Assembly (NCBI GenBank): GCA_027040375.1
Contig: JALUMJ010000065.1
Coordinates: 1-11,377, forward strand
Direction of reading: 5' to 3'
Length of the DNA stretch: 11,377 nt
Source: Campylobacteraceae bacterium
GTDB taxonomy: Bacteria > Campylobacterota > Campylobacteria > Campylobacterales > Sulfurospirillaceae
The position numbers and the translations under genes were made by a program. This document shows, piece by piece, positions 1-7,800 of this stretch. Under the pieces are notes generated by a model. The model saw only the letters and a program-made list of their open reading frames with translations. It did no database searches and was not told the origin of the DNA. Each line of letters opens with the position of its first letter. The first letter of the stretch is position 1.

Positions 1-842
1 TGTATAGCTACCCTTCCGCTGCCAACTCTAGGAAGAAGTGCTTGGGATATAACAGCATACAAAGAAGTGGAAAGCATATTTCTTACTTGAACTTGCTCAG
101 CTCCTTCGAAACTATCTACGATTCTATTAATTGTCTGAACTGCAGAATTTGTATGTAGCGTAGCAAAAACAAGGTGTCCTGTTTCTGCTGCTGTTATGGC
201 AGTGCTTATGGTTTCTTGATCTCTAAGCTCACCTACAAGTATAACATCTGGGTCTTCACGAAGTGAAAATTTAAGTCCTTTTGCAAAACTTTTTGTATCT
301 GTCCCAACATTTCTGTGTGAAAATAGTGATTTTTTATTGGTATGCACAAATTCGACTGGATCTTCTATGGTTATGATATGCTTATTTTCTGTGGTATTTA
401 CTTCATTTAAAAGTGCTGCTAGTGTAGTAGATTTTCCACTACCCGTCGGACCCGTCACTAAAATCAATCCTTTTTCTCTTTGTATCATGTCTTTGAAAAC
501 TAGAGGGCATTTTAGTTCATCAAGTGAAGGTATCTCAATAGGAATTATTCGAAATGCAGCTGCTAATTCACCATTCATTGTATAATAATAGTTCGCACGA
601 AATCGTCCAATATCTGGAAATTCTAATGCAAAGTCAAGTTCTTTTTCTTCTTCTAGAGCCTTTTTTTGCTTGTCACTTAGGAGTGTATAGCACATCTCTT
701 CTATGGTTGGACCATCTAATTTGCCCATATCTAGCGGTACTAGAGTTCCATCGATTCTTATTTGAGGCTCACTTCTGCTTACAATGTGCAAGTCAGATGC
801 TTTGTAATTCGCAACATTTTTTAAAAGTGCTTTTATATTCAT
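1..842 (-). CDS. pilT: Type IV pilus retraction ATPase PilT (3' end missing)
   Basis: PilT is the cytoplasmic hexameric ATPase that depolymerises type IV pili and drives twitching motility. I translated the frame by hand: it is open from an ATG at 842 to the window edge (280 codons), so only the C-terminus is lost. The N-terminal part (about residues 1-105) carries the PilT-type ASDLH and IRIDG motifs. The RecA-like ATPase core follows, with Walker A GPTGSGKST (131-139), Asp box TIEDPVE (158-164), Walker B around LREDPDVILVGELRD (194-208) and His box TGHLVFATLHT (221-231). The ATG lies 10 nt after the gatC stop, and its Shine-Dalgarno AAGGAT overlaps that stop, so the two genes are probably cotranscribed. 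The motifs and the ordinary PilT N-terminus favour PilT over PilB; the paralogue PilU is less likely but cannot be excluded without the C-terminus. Confidence 0.93.
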   Translation of the reverse strand, partial: MNIKALLKNVANYKASDLHIVSRSEPQIRIDGTLVPLDMGKLDGPTIEEMCYTLLSDKQKKALEEEKELDFALEFPDIGRFRANYYYTMNGELAAAFRIIPIEIPSLDELKCPLVFKDMIQREKGLILVTGPTGSGKSTTLAALLNEVNTTENKHIITIEDPVEFVHTNKKSLFSHRNVGTDTKSFAKGLKFSLREDPDVILVGELRDQETISTAITAAETGHLVFATLHTNSAVQTINRIVDSFEGAEQVQVRNMLSTSLYAVISQALLPRVGSGRVAI

Positions 843-852
843 ACTCTTATCC

Positions 853-1143
853 TTATTCTATAATTTTTGGGACAGCAAAATAGCCATCTTCGCTTTTTGG
901 TGCGTGCGCTAAGATAGTTTCAATAATCTCTGGGTTTACACTTGGAATATCTTCTCTAAAAGGTGTTCCTCCACTTACTGTTGTAAAAGTTGCTTCTTCA
1001 TTTTTCAAGTCTAATTCGTTTAGGATTTCAATAAATTTTACAATTTTACTGAGTTCCATCATGGTTTCTTCTCTTTTGTTCGTGTCTATTTTAAGTGCAG
1101 ATAATTTTTCTAATTTGCTTAGAAGTTCATCGTTGATTTGCAT
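853..1143 (-). CDS. gatC: Aspartyl/glutamyl-tRNA(Asn/Gln) amidotransferase subunit C
   Basis: GatC is the small subunit of the GatCAB complex, which converts Glu-tRNA(Gln) or Asp-tRNA(Asn) to the correctly amidated tRNA in bacteria lacking GlnRS or AsnRS. At 96 residues it has the usual GatC length. It shows the family pattern: an N-terminal helical pair, a FREDIP motif (about 62-67, the usual 'LREDxP' element) and the C-terminal APKSEDGYFAVPKIIE (81-96), where GatC wraps GatA. The ATG at 1143 is preceded by AAAGGA (1152-1157) at about 8 nt. It is the first gene of a minus-strand unit with pilT and has its own extended -10 promoter upstream. gatA and gatB are not in the window, so the subunits are encoded apart. 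Confidence 0.93.
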   Translation of the reverse strand: MQINDELLSKLEKLSALKIDTNKREETMMELSKIVKFIEILNELDLKNEEATFTTVSGGTPFREDIPSVNPEIIETILAHAPKSEDGYFAVPKIIE

Positions 1144-1185
1144 CGTTTAAATCCTTTGTGTAAATGGTTAAGTATTCGCTTTGTT

Positions 1186-1194
1186 ATTATAGCA
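1186..1194 (-). promoter_or_regulatory. Probable promoter of gatC-pilT (extended -10, TGCTATAAT)
   Basis: Read on the minus strand, the bases form TGCTATAAT, a perfect TATAAT -10 hexamer (1186-1191) with the extended-10 TG. It lies about 43 nt upstream of the gatC start, giving a predicted transcript start near 1179 and a leader of about 35 nt. I see no good -35 at 17 nt, which fits extended -10 promoters and the weak -35 elements of Campylobacterota sigma-70 promoters. Confidence 0.6.
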
Positions 1195-1222
1195 AAAATT
1201 AGCCTCAAAGAGATAATTTATA

Positions 1223-1228
1223 TATAAT
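1223..1228 (+). promoter_or_regulatory. Probable promoter of the yfgM-bamB-coaX-hisG unit (-10 TATAAT)
   Basis: A perfect TATAAT lies 41 nt upstream of the TTG start at 1270, in a run of T/A-rich sequence, with no clear -35. The predicted transcript start is about 1235, inside the dyad at 1229-1243. The divergent gatC promoter is about 30 bp away, so the two polymerases would compete for the same short region. Confidence 0.5.
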
Positions 1229-1243
1229 ATGCTAATATAGCAT
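1229..1243. repeat. 15-bp perfect dyad ATGCTA-ATA-TAGCAT just after the -10 box
   Basis: Two 6-bp inverted arms with a 3-bp spacer begin one base after the plus-strand -10 hexamer and span the predicted transcript start. A dyad in this place could be an operator, or it could be a chance feature of AT-rich DNA. The loop of three is too short for a strong RNA hairpin. No second copy was noticed in the window. Confidence 0.4.
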
Positions 1244-1258
1244 TTCAATTACAAGAAA

Positions 1259-1263
1259 AAGGA
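1259..1263 (+). promoter_or_regulatory. Shine-Dalgarno that supports the TTG start at 1270
   Basis: AAGGA with a 6-nt spacer to TTG. It decides in favour of the non-ATG start, because no ATG lies near the beginning of this frame. Confidence 0.6.
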
Positions 1264-1269
1264 TTAGAC

Positions 1270-1854
1270 TTGAGCTTAAAAGAAGATTTAGATGGAATTA
1301 AACAAGAAATTGGAGCTGAAGAGCAATTTTTAGAAAGTGTTATAAAAACAGAAAGATTTTATAAAAAGTATAAAAGACAAGTTCAATTAGGCGTAGCAAT
1401 ATTAGTTATAGCAGCCATTGGATACACTTCGTATGGCTATATAAAACAAAGAAATTTAAGGCTCTCAAATATTGCATACGAAACTTTGCTTACTAAGCCA
1501 AATGACAAAGAGGCACTAAATACTTTAAAAGATAAAAATGAAGCGCTTTATAATGCATATTTATTTAGAGTGGCAGTTTCTAAAAAAGATATAGTAAAAC
1601 TTGAGGAATTATCAAAAGATAAAAATGAAATGTTTTTGTCAGATTTGTCAACTTATGAGTTGGCTCAAATTAAAAATTCAAAAGAAGTAAATAGTAAATT
1701 ACTTAAAGGATTTGCTTTGCTAGAAGAGGGTTTTGATTTGCTTAAAGTTGGAAAGATTTCGCAAGCACAATTAAAATTTGCCCAAATTGACACAAATTCT
1801 CCTTTGTATAAAATTGTTAAAAATCTTAGCCACTATCAAGGTAAAACTAAATGA
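1270..1854 (+). CDS. YfgM-like membrane-anchored protein with periplasmic TPR-like domain
   Basis: 194 residues. A charged 36-residue N-terminus ends in a basic stretch (KKYKRQ), followed by one membrane helix (about 38-58) and a helical, Lys/Glu-rich C-terminal domain. This is the N-in, single-pass layout of YfgM, the ancillary SecYEG/periplasmic chaperone-network protein of E. coli. The next gene encodes a BamB-like propeller, as in E. coli yfgM-bamB, which supports the call. The start is TTG: AAGGA at 1259-1263 sits 6 nt before it, the frame gives the expected short cytoplasmic tail, and there is no nearby in-frame ATG. The stop overlaps the next start (ATGA), so the two are translationally coupled. 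Sequence similarity to E. coli YfgM is not obvious by eye; the call rests on architecture and synteny. Confidence 0.65.
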   Translation: MSLKEDLDGIKQEIGAEEQFLESVIKTERFYKKYKRQVQLGVAILVIAAIGYTSYGYIKQRNLRLSNIAYETLLTKPNDKEALNTLKDKNEALYNAYLFRVAVSKKDIVKLEELSKDKNEMFLSDLSTYELAQIKNSKEVNSKLLKGFALLEEGFDLLKVGKISQAQLKFAQIDTNSPLYKIVKNLSHYQGKTK

Positions 1855-2858
1855 GAATGATAGGCATATTTTTATTTGCTGTCATTTCTATTTCCATTTT
1901 TCAAGGCTGTGGAACAAAAAGACAATATTTTGAACCAAAAGATGTTTTGTATGCCGTGAGTTATGATGGCAGTTTGCCTGCTTCCATAGTTGATGTAACA
2001 AATGGAGGTGCGACTCTTGCGAATGGGGAAGTTGTCACTAAGAATGGCATAAAAGATATAAAGGTACCAGCAAATTTTTCATTTTTAGGGGATGATAACG
2101 GTAAATACTTAATAGCATCAGGTGATGGTAAGCTTGAAATTTTAGATGATAATTCGGAAGTTTTGTATAAAAGAAAATTTAAGACACAAGTCGTAGCTGC
2201 AAGCATAAAGAAGTCAGTTATTGCACTAATACTCTCAACAAATAGGCTGATGCTTATAGATACAAAATCAAATAAAGAAATTTTAAATTCTAAGCAAGAT
2301 GATATATATGCAGTGGATTCTAGGATAGCATCTCCATATTTTTTAGATTCTTTGATAATATTTCCTACGCTTGATGGAAAGCTTTTGATAATTGATAGAA
2401 AAAGTGGCAAAATTATCAAAAATGTGGTCGTTGGTGATGAAAAATTCTTTGGAAATATTATATATCTTGGAGTTTTAGGAAACAGATTGGTAGCAGCTAC
2501 AAAAAACAGAGTTATATCTATAAATCCCAAATCAATGGGAATACTTGATGTTGATGTTAAGGATGTAGTGGTTTTGAAAAACAGAGTCTTTGTTTTTACA
2601 AAAGATGGAACTGTTATATTGTGTGATGCTGATTTAAAGGTGCTTAAAAAGAAAAAATTTCCTTTTGCAGTTTTTGCAGGTGCTATTTATGGTGATTTTA
2701 TTTATATGATTGAGCGAGGTGGATATCTCATAGCTACTGATATTGATTTAATATCTACAAATATTTATAAAATGCCAGAAAATATTGATTCATATCTATT
2801 TTTTACCAAGAATTCCTTATACTATAAGGACAAGTATCTTAAACTTATTGAAAAATAG
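1851..2858 (+). CDS. BamB-like beta-propeller lipoprotein
   Basis: 335 residues. A lipoprotein signal peptide (M-R, hydrophobic core 4-17) ends in FQGC with the lipid-modified cysteine at 20; glycine at -1 is right, phenylalanine at -3 is unusual but tolerated. The rest is beta-rich with recurring blade-like units of the form 'hydrophobic strand - DGKL.I.D - strand', seen near 84-110, 121-148, 167-195, 210-228, 233-262 and 272-299. This suggests a PQQ/WD40-type propeller of about seven blades, like BamB, the outer-membrane lipoprotein of the BAM complex that inserts beta-barrels. It overlaps the YfgM-like gene by 4 nt (ATGA), the same gene pair as in E. coli. The ATG at 1851 has AAGGT at 1838-1842; a second ATG at 1857 would shorten it by two residues. 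It is slightly shorter than E. coli BamB (about 390 residues). Function is inferred from fold and synteny. Confidence 0.65.
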   Translation: MRMIGIFLFAVISISIFQGCGTKRQYFEPKDVLYAVSYDGSLPASIVDVTNGGATLANGEVVTKNGIKDIKVPANFSFLGDDNGKYLIASGDGKLEILDDNSEVLYKRKFKTQVVAASIKKSVIALILSTNRLMLIDTKSNKEILNSKQDDIYAVDSRIASPYFLDSLIIFPTLDGKLLIIDRKSGKIIKNVVVGDEKFFGNIIYLGVLGNRLVAATKNRVISINPKSMGILDVDVKDVVVLKNRVFVFTKDGTVILCDADLKVLKKKKFPFAVFAGAIYGDFIYMIERGGYLIATDIDLISTNIYKMPENIDSYLFFTKNSLYYKDKYLKLIEK

Positions 2859-2867
2859 ATTTTTGAT

Positions 2868-3194
2868 TTGAAAAATTTAGTTGATATATTAAGTGCTAAT
2901 AATATCATTTTAAAAAAAATAAAAAAAATCGATTTGGTAAATCTGGGTAGCAGACAAAAAATTGATCTTTTTAGTGGGGTTGATGAAGCGAAATATTATA
3001 CTGCAATATTTTTGGTTAAGAATAAAAGTAGATTTGTTAAAAGTAGTGCAATTAAGTTAATGGAGCTAGAAAAGAGATTGGAAATATATGTGAATCATGC
3101 ATATAAAAACAGGCTATTAGTTATAACTTCTCCATTGTGCTCAAAGGCTAAATTCTTTTTGAAAGAAGATAAATGGAAAATTATAGAGGTGTAA
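2868..3194 (+). CDS. Small conserved-looking protein of unknown function
   Basis: 108 residues, basic, with no signal peptide or membrane helix. I do not recognise a family. Visible features are a helical start, a stretch 'KIDLFSGVDEAKYYTAIFLVKNKSRF' (about 31-56; positions 41-56 look like a beta strand with a K-N-K-S-R-F turn), a helix at 60-76, and a C-terminal SPLCSKAKFFLKEDKW (88-103). The alternation of strand, basic residues and a C-S-K-A motif suggests a small alpha/beta protein that may bind nucleic acid or a nucleotide, but this is a guess. The start is TTG with no convincing Shine-Dalgarno, 9 nt after the lipoprotein stop, so translation may rely on coupling. It ends 1 nt before coaX. 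The only in-frame ATG (3060) would remove over half the protein, so TTG is preferred. The tight operon fit argues it is real. Confidence 0.7.
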   Translation: MKNLVDILSANNIILKKIKKIDLVNLGSRQKIDLFSGVDEAKYYTAIFLVKNKSRFVKSSAIKLMELEKRLEIYVNHAYKNRLLVITSPLCSKAKFFLKEDKWKIIEV

Positions 3195-3195
3195 A

Positions 3196-3816
3196 ATGTT
3201 ACTATGCGATATAGGAAATCATAATGTAGATTTTTATCATGATGGTAAAGTCTGGACTATATCTTGCGAAGAATTCAAAGATTATAGTGCTAGTGAAAAT
3301 ATATATTTTATCAGCGTAAATGATAGCATTACTAAAGGTTTGAATGACAATGCTAGGTTTATAAATTTAGAGTCTTACTTTTATTTAGATACAATCTATC
3401 AAGGTTTAGGAATAGATAGAATATCTGCTTGTGCGGCTGTCAAAGATGGAATAATTGTTGATGCAGGTAGTGCAATTACTGTAGATATAATGGCAAATTC
3501 TTTGCACCTTGGTGGTTTTATATTGCCAGGAATTTCAGCATATGAAAAATGTTTTTCAGGGATTTCAGATAAATTGAGATTTAAATTGAATATGAGTGTT
3601 GATTTTGAAGCCCTTCCGCAAAAAACGACAGATGCCCTTTCTTATGGGGTAGTGAAGCCAATTTTAATGATTTTGCAAGATACATGTAAAGATAAAAAGA
3701 TTTATTTTACAGGCGGAGATGGTAAGTTTTTTTCTAAATATTTTGATAATTCTATATTTGATAGAACACTTATATTTAGAGGAATGAAAAAGATAGTAGA
3801 AGAAAATTTTAGTTAG
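3196..3816 (+). CDS. coaX: Type III pantothenate kinase
   Basis: CoaX catalyses ATP-dependent phosphorylation of pantothenate, the first step of coenzyme A synthesis, and needs a monovalent cation. It belongs to the ASKHA fold. At 206 residues it is the compact form found in Campylobacter and Helicobacter relatives. Motifs in order: phosphate-1 loop DIGN (5-8), GLGIDR (70-75), phosphate-2 DAGSAITVD (89-97) with the catalytic/substrate-binding aspartates at 89 and 97, GGFILPG (106-112), TTDALSYG (144-151) and TGGDG (172-176). The first motif is DIGNH rather than the usual DxGNT. The ATG at 3196 has GAGGT at 3186-3190, inside the end of the preceding gene, 1 nt after whose stop it lies. No type I (CoaA) gene is visible. 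Confidence 0.93.
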   Translation: MLLCDIGNHNVDFYHDGKVWTISCEEFKDYSASENIYFISVNDSITKGLNDNARFINLESYFYLDTIYQGLGIDRISACAAVKDGIIVDAGSAITVDIMANSLHLGGFILPGISAYEKCFSGISDKLRFKLNMSVDFEALPQKTTDALSYGVVKPILMILQDTCKDKKIYFTGGDGKFFSKYFDNSIFDRTLIFRGMKKIVEENFS

Positions 3817-3828
3817 GGTGGGTATATT

Positions 3829-4437
3829 ATGTTAAGTGTTGCGTTACCAAAAGGAAGAATTGCAAAAGAAACTTTGGAAATATTTGAAAAAATTTTTGGT
3901 GAAAAATTTAAATTTGAAGATAGAAAATTAATTTTACAAACAGAAGGTTTTAAATTTTTATTAGTCAGAAATCAAGATGTACCAGCATATGTTTTGCATC
4001 AAGCTGCCGATATTGGCGTTGTTGGTTTAGATGTTCTTGAAGAAAGAGACGAAGATTTGGTTAGATTGCTTGATTTGGGTATAGGAAAATGTAAAGTTTG
4101 TGTAGGAGCAAAGGTGGATAAGAAGATAGATTATTCGATGCCCGAGATAAAAGTTGCAACTAAGATGTCAAACATAGCACAAAAATATTTTTCTAAAAAA
4201 GCCATAGGAGTTAAGATCATCAAATTATATGGTTCGATTGAATTAGCCCCACTTATAGGGCTAAGTGATGTTATCGTAGATATAGTTGAAACTGGTGATA
4301 CAATGAAGCAAAATGGACTTGAAGCAGTTGAAACCATAATGGAGTCATCTGCTCATCTCATAGCAAATAAAAATAGTTTTATAGAAAAAAAAGAAGAGAT
4401 TATATCCTTATACAAAAAAATTTCAAATATAATTTAA
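3829..4437 (+). CDS. hisG: ATP phosphoribosyltransferase, short form
   Basis: HisG joins ATP and PRPP to form phosphoribosyl-ATP, the first and controlled step of histidine synthesis. 202 residues: the two-lobed catalytic periplasmic-binding-protein-like fold, without the roughly 80-residue C-terminal ACT-like histidine-binding domain of long HisG. Motifs: LPKGR (6-10), GVVGLDVL (63-70), KVATKMSN (108-115), KLYGSIELAPLIGL (132-145) and the PRPP loop DIVETGDTMKQNGL (151-164). Short HisG proteins form hetero-octamers with HisZ, a HisRS paralogue that restores activity and feedback; hisZ is not in this window. The start has AGGGTGGG (3815-3822) partly overlapping the coaX stop. The gene ends 4 nt from the stop of the convergent response regulator. 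Confidence 0.93.
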   Translation: MLSVALPKGRIAKETLEIFEKIFGEKFKFEDRKLILQTEGFKFLLVRNQDVPAYVLHQAADIGVVGLDVLEERDEDLVRLLDLGIGKCKVCVGAKVDKKIDYSMPEIKVATKMSNIAQKYFSKKAIGVKIIKLYGSIELAPLIGLSDVIVDIVETGDTMKQNGLEAVETIMESSAHLIANKNSFIEKKEEIISLYKKISNII

Positions 4438-4441
4438 AATT

Positions 4442-4822
4442 CTATAAAAGACTTTTTACTTTAGATACTTTTTCATATAAATCATGCTCTCTTATTGGTT
4501 TGACTAAAAAATCAAATGCTCCACTTTCAAATGCCTGATGTTTTTTTGTTTCATCAGTTGTTAGGACAATAATAGGTATATTTTTCTTGTTAACCATAGA
4601 CGATATGTTTTCCATAAACTCTATACCATCCATGATTGGCATTTTTATATCCAATAGAATCAAATTTATATCATCAAGCTCTTTTACTTTGTTTAAAGCT
4701 TCTAGTCCATCTTTTGCTTCTATTACTTCTAGCACATCATTGTTGTTTTTAAGCATCATTTTGATTAATTTTAAGTTTATAAAGTCATCATCAACTGCTA
4801 ATACTTTAAGTCCTCTGTCCAT
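4442..4822 (-). CDS. Single-domain response regulator (CheY-like receiver)
   Basis: 126 residues, only a receiver domain. The acidic pocket DDD (11-13), phosphoacceptor D58 (in LLDIKMP), switch T88 in LTTD and K108-P109 are all intact, so it should be phosphorylatable. There is no DNA-binding or enzymatic output domain, so it acts either as an intermediate in a phosphorelay or by binding a target, as CheY and Spo0F do. It is the last gene of the minus-strand unit, 13 nt after the hybrid kinase, with AAAGGG (4831-4836) as ribosome binding site, so it is the likely immediate partner of that kinase. I see no CheY motor-binding signature that would identify it as the chemotaxis CheY. Confidence 0.9.
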   Translation of the reverse strand: MDRGLKVLAVDDDFINLKLIKMMLKNNNDVLEVIEAKDGLEALNKVKELDDINLILLDIKMPIMDGIEFMENISSMVNKKNIPIIVLTTDETKKHQAFESGAFDFLVKPIREHDLYEKVSKVKSLL

Positions 4823-4835
4823 TCTCTATCCCTTT

Positions 4836-7800
4836 TTATATGTTTTCTTTAATTAAACTTTCTAAATCAGCCTTATTGATAGAATTCGCAACGACACTGT
4901 CAAATTGAGATTTTAATTCATCAGTTATTGGTGTAGAAGTATCCACGAATAATATTATCTTGGTATGACCAGCTTGCTGTTCCTGATTTGATATTTCAAC
5001 TAAAGGTGCCACAGTGGATGCATCCAAAGAACTAATCTCTTTATCTAGTATGATTAGTGAATAAAAGTTCTTAGAAATCTTTTCCTTAAAGTCATTTGCA
5101 TTTTTTGCAACTTCAACTTTATGATAGTTTTTAGAAATTATATTTGCAAATATCTTAGTTTCTATAATACTTTTTTTGAAAACCAATATTTTATTATCTT
5201 CTTTGTTTTGTATTGGTTTTTTTTCTATAATTGGTTGCTTTTCGATTTTTTCTATACTAACAATCTCATCAACTGGTTGTGTACTTTCTTGATCTACAGC
5301 TAAATCTTGTATAAATAAATTAAGTACATTTATAATGCTGTCTTTTTTGATTGGTTTAGTTATATATTCATCTAAACCCTCATTCATAAATCTTTCCCTG
5401 TCCCCTTTAAGAGCATTTGCGGTTATTGCAACTATTGGGACATGCGGAAGGTTTTTTTCATTTTCATATTTTATGATTTCTCGTGTTGACATGACACCAT
5501 CCATAATAGGCATTGCTATATCCATAAATATTAAATCGTAATCATGTATTTTTCTTTCTTCAAAAGCTTGCAATCCATTTGCTGCAATAGTTATGTTTAA
5601 GCCTAAATCCTCGAGTGTTCTCTTTATGAGCTTTTGATTTATCTCATTATCTTCAGCAACAAGTACATCAGCTTTAAACTTTGTTCCCATTGTCTTTCTT
5701 GCTGTTTTAGAAGGTCTAGGAGCTGCGGCTCTAGTTGGCAAGATATCATGACTTGATTTTAGTACTCTAGTAATCTTACTCATATTTATCGGCTCAAATA
5801 CAGGTGTTATGTATTTTGTTCTCAATGAATCAAGTTTTGATTGATGAGATGATTTTAAGATTAGAATAATAGGCAATTTAATTTTCTTGTATTCGATTAG
5901 TTCTTCCTCGCTTATTGCGTCATAATCAACAACAATAATATTGCATCCAGATCTATATATCAAGTTTTTCAGACTTCCGAAATCATTATAAAATTTAACT
6001 TTTGAACCAAAATAAGTAAAGTAATTATATACAAATTGTGAGTGAGGTTTTGGAGATTCTTCGGATGATAAAATAGCACAGTTATACTCGCTAAATGCAT
6101 TTTCATATTTTTCTTCATTTGAGATAGACTCATCAAATTCTAGAGTAAAATAAAATTTACTTCCTTTGCCTATTTCGCTTTCGAGTGCTAACTCTCCTCC
6201 CATCATACTAATATATTTTGAAGATATAGTAAGACCAAGTCCAGTTCCACCAAATTTTCTTGTAATCGTTGAGTCTGCTTGTGAAAATGCATTAAAGATA
6301 TCTTTTAATTTCTCTTTTTCAACACCTATGCCAGTATCCTGCACACTAAAGTTGATTCTTGCTTTTCCTTTTGGTGCATTTTCTTCTCTTTTTATTTCAG
6401 TTGTTATATGGCCTGATTGTGGAGTAAATTTTACTGCATTACTCATCAGATTAATTAAAACTTCTTTTATTTTTGTGGCATCACCTTTTAGGTAATTATT
6501 TAAAGTTGGGTCTATATATGACGATAGGTGAATACCTTTTTCTGATGCCTTAGGACCATAAACTTCTATTGCATTTTCAAATTCTACAATAGGAGAAAAG
6601 AGAATTTCATCTATCTCTACTTTATTGCTTTCTACTTTAGATAAATCAAGTATATTGTTGATAATTTCTAGAAGATTTTCTGAGCTTTTTTCAATAACAT
6701 CAACAAATTCTTTTTCTTCTCCATCTAAATCTGTGTTTTTAAGAAGTTCTGTAAAGCCAATAATACCATTGAGCGGGGTTCTAATTTCATGTGACATATT
6801 TGCCAAAAATATACTCTTTGCTTCACTTGCTTCTTTTGCATTATCTTTTTCTTGCGTGATATTGTCGATTGCTTTATCAATGATAGTATAAGCAGAGCTC
6901 ATACCCTCAGATGTACTAAAGTCAACTTCTTCTTTTGTTTCTGCTAATTTTTCAACCTTCTTAAAAACGCTTTCAAGTCCAGATAAGTTCTTTTTAAATT
7001 GACCTGATATCATAAACCCCATAAGCATAAAAATGATTGAAATTAGCCATGTTGCACCAGAGGAAATCAGCTGACCAATATTTTCATTTTTGTATTGTTT
7101 AATTTCATTTTTTAAAGAACCCTGTAAGATTTTTGAGCTTTTTTCTAGAATATTTATTTTTAGGGTCATTATTTTAAACCATGATACAGGGTCTATCGAG
7201 TAGTCGCCGTCTTTAGCAGAGAGAATAATATCTGCTTTTGTGTTTTCAACATCTTTTAGAATTCTTCTATTTTTTCTAGTGTTAAATATGCTAGAAATTC
7301 GCACTCTTGAAACTATATCTTTTATGTTTTTTGGTTCAAACTTACCGTTTTTGTTAGATAACTTTAAATACTCTTTCATGTCTTTTTGTGTAAAAGGAAC
7401 ATACTGTCCAAGAATTTTTGCGATAAAACCCCTCTCTTGCCCATTGTACTCTATATCTTTTAAAATAGATATCAAAGATACTGTAAGCGAGACCCCCCGT
7501 GCATTTGTAACTATGTCTTTTAGTTTATTTATCTCTTGCAATAAGTTTTCATTTATCTTTGAGTAACGCAAAAAGAATATCTTATTAAAATTTACATTTT
7601 GAAATGAATCAACACTGCTTCTCACTTTAGATATTTTATTTAGCATTGATATTGCCCGTTTTATTTTGTTATCAGGCTTATTTTTTTTATAATAGTTGTA
7701 AAAAGATTTTATTTTTTGATTTACTATTTGTCTCTGTTTAAGAAGAGCACTTTTGACTATTTTACCGTTACTTGCTATAAAGATTGAGCTAAGCCCCCTC

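Noticed and set aside
337..883. Two plus-strand open frames of 82 and 109 codons
   Set aside because: They are shadows of pilT and the end of gatC, whose minus-strand translations show clear Walker motifs and conserved residues.
1961..2530. 189-codon open frame on the minus strand, antisense to the lipoprotein gene
   Set aside because: It lies wholly inside a well-supported coding region, has no ribosome binding site or family motifs, and its Phe/Ser/Ile-rich composition is that of a reverse-complement shadow.
4446..4458. AAAAG-A-CTTTT symmetry near the hisG/response-regulator junction as a terminator
   Set aside because: The loop would be a single base, which cannot form a hairpin, and there is no GC-rich stem.
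6166..7566. Several plus-strand frames of 88-109 codons across the kinase gene
   Set aside because: They are antisense to intact HATPase, HisKA and NIT domains and have no recognisable product.
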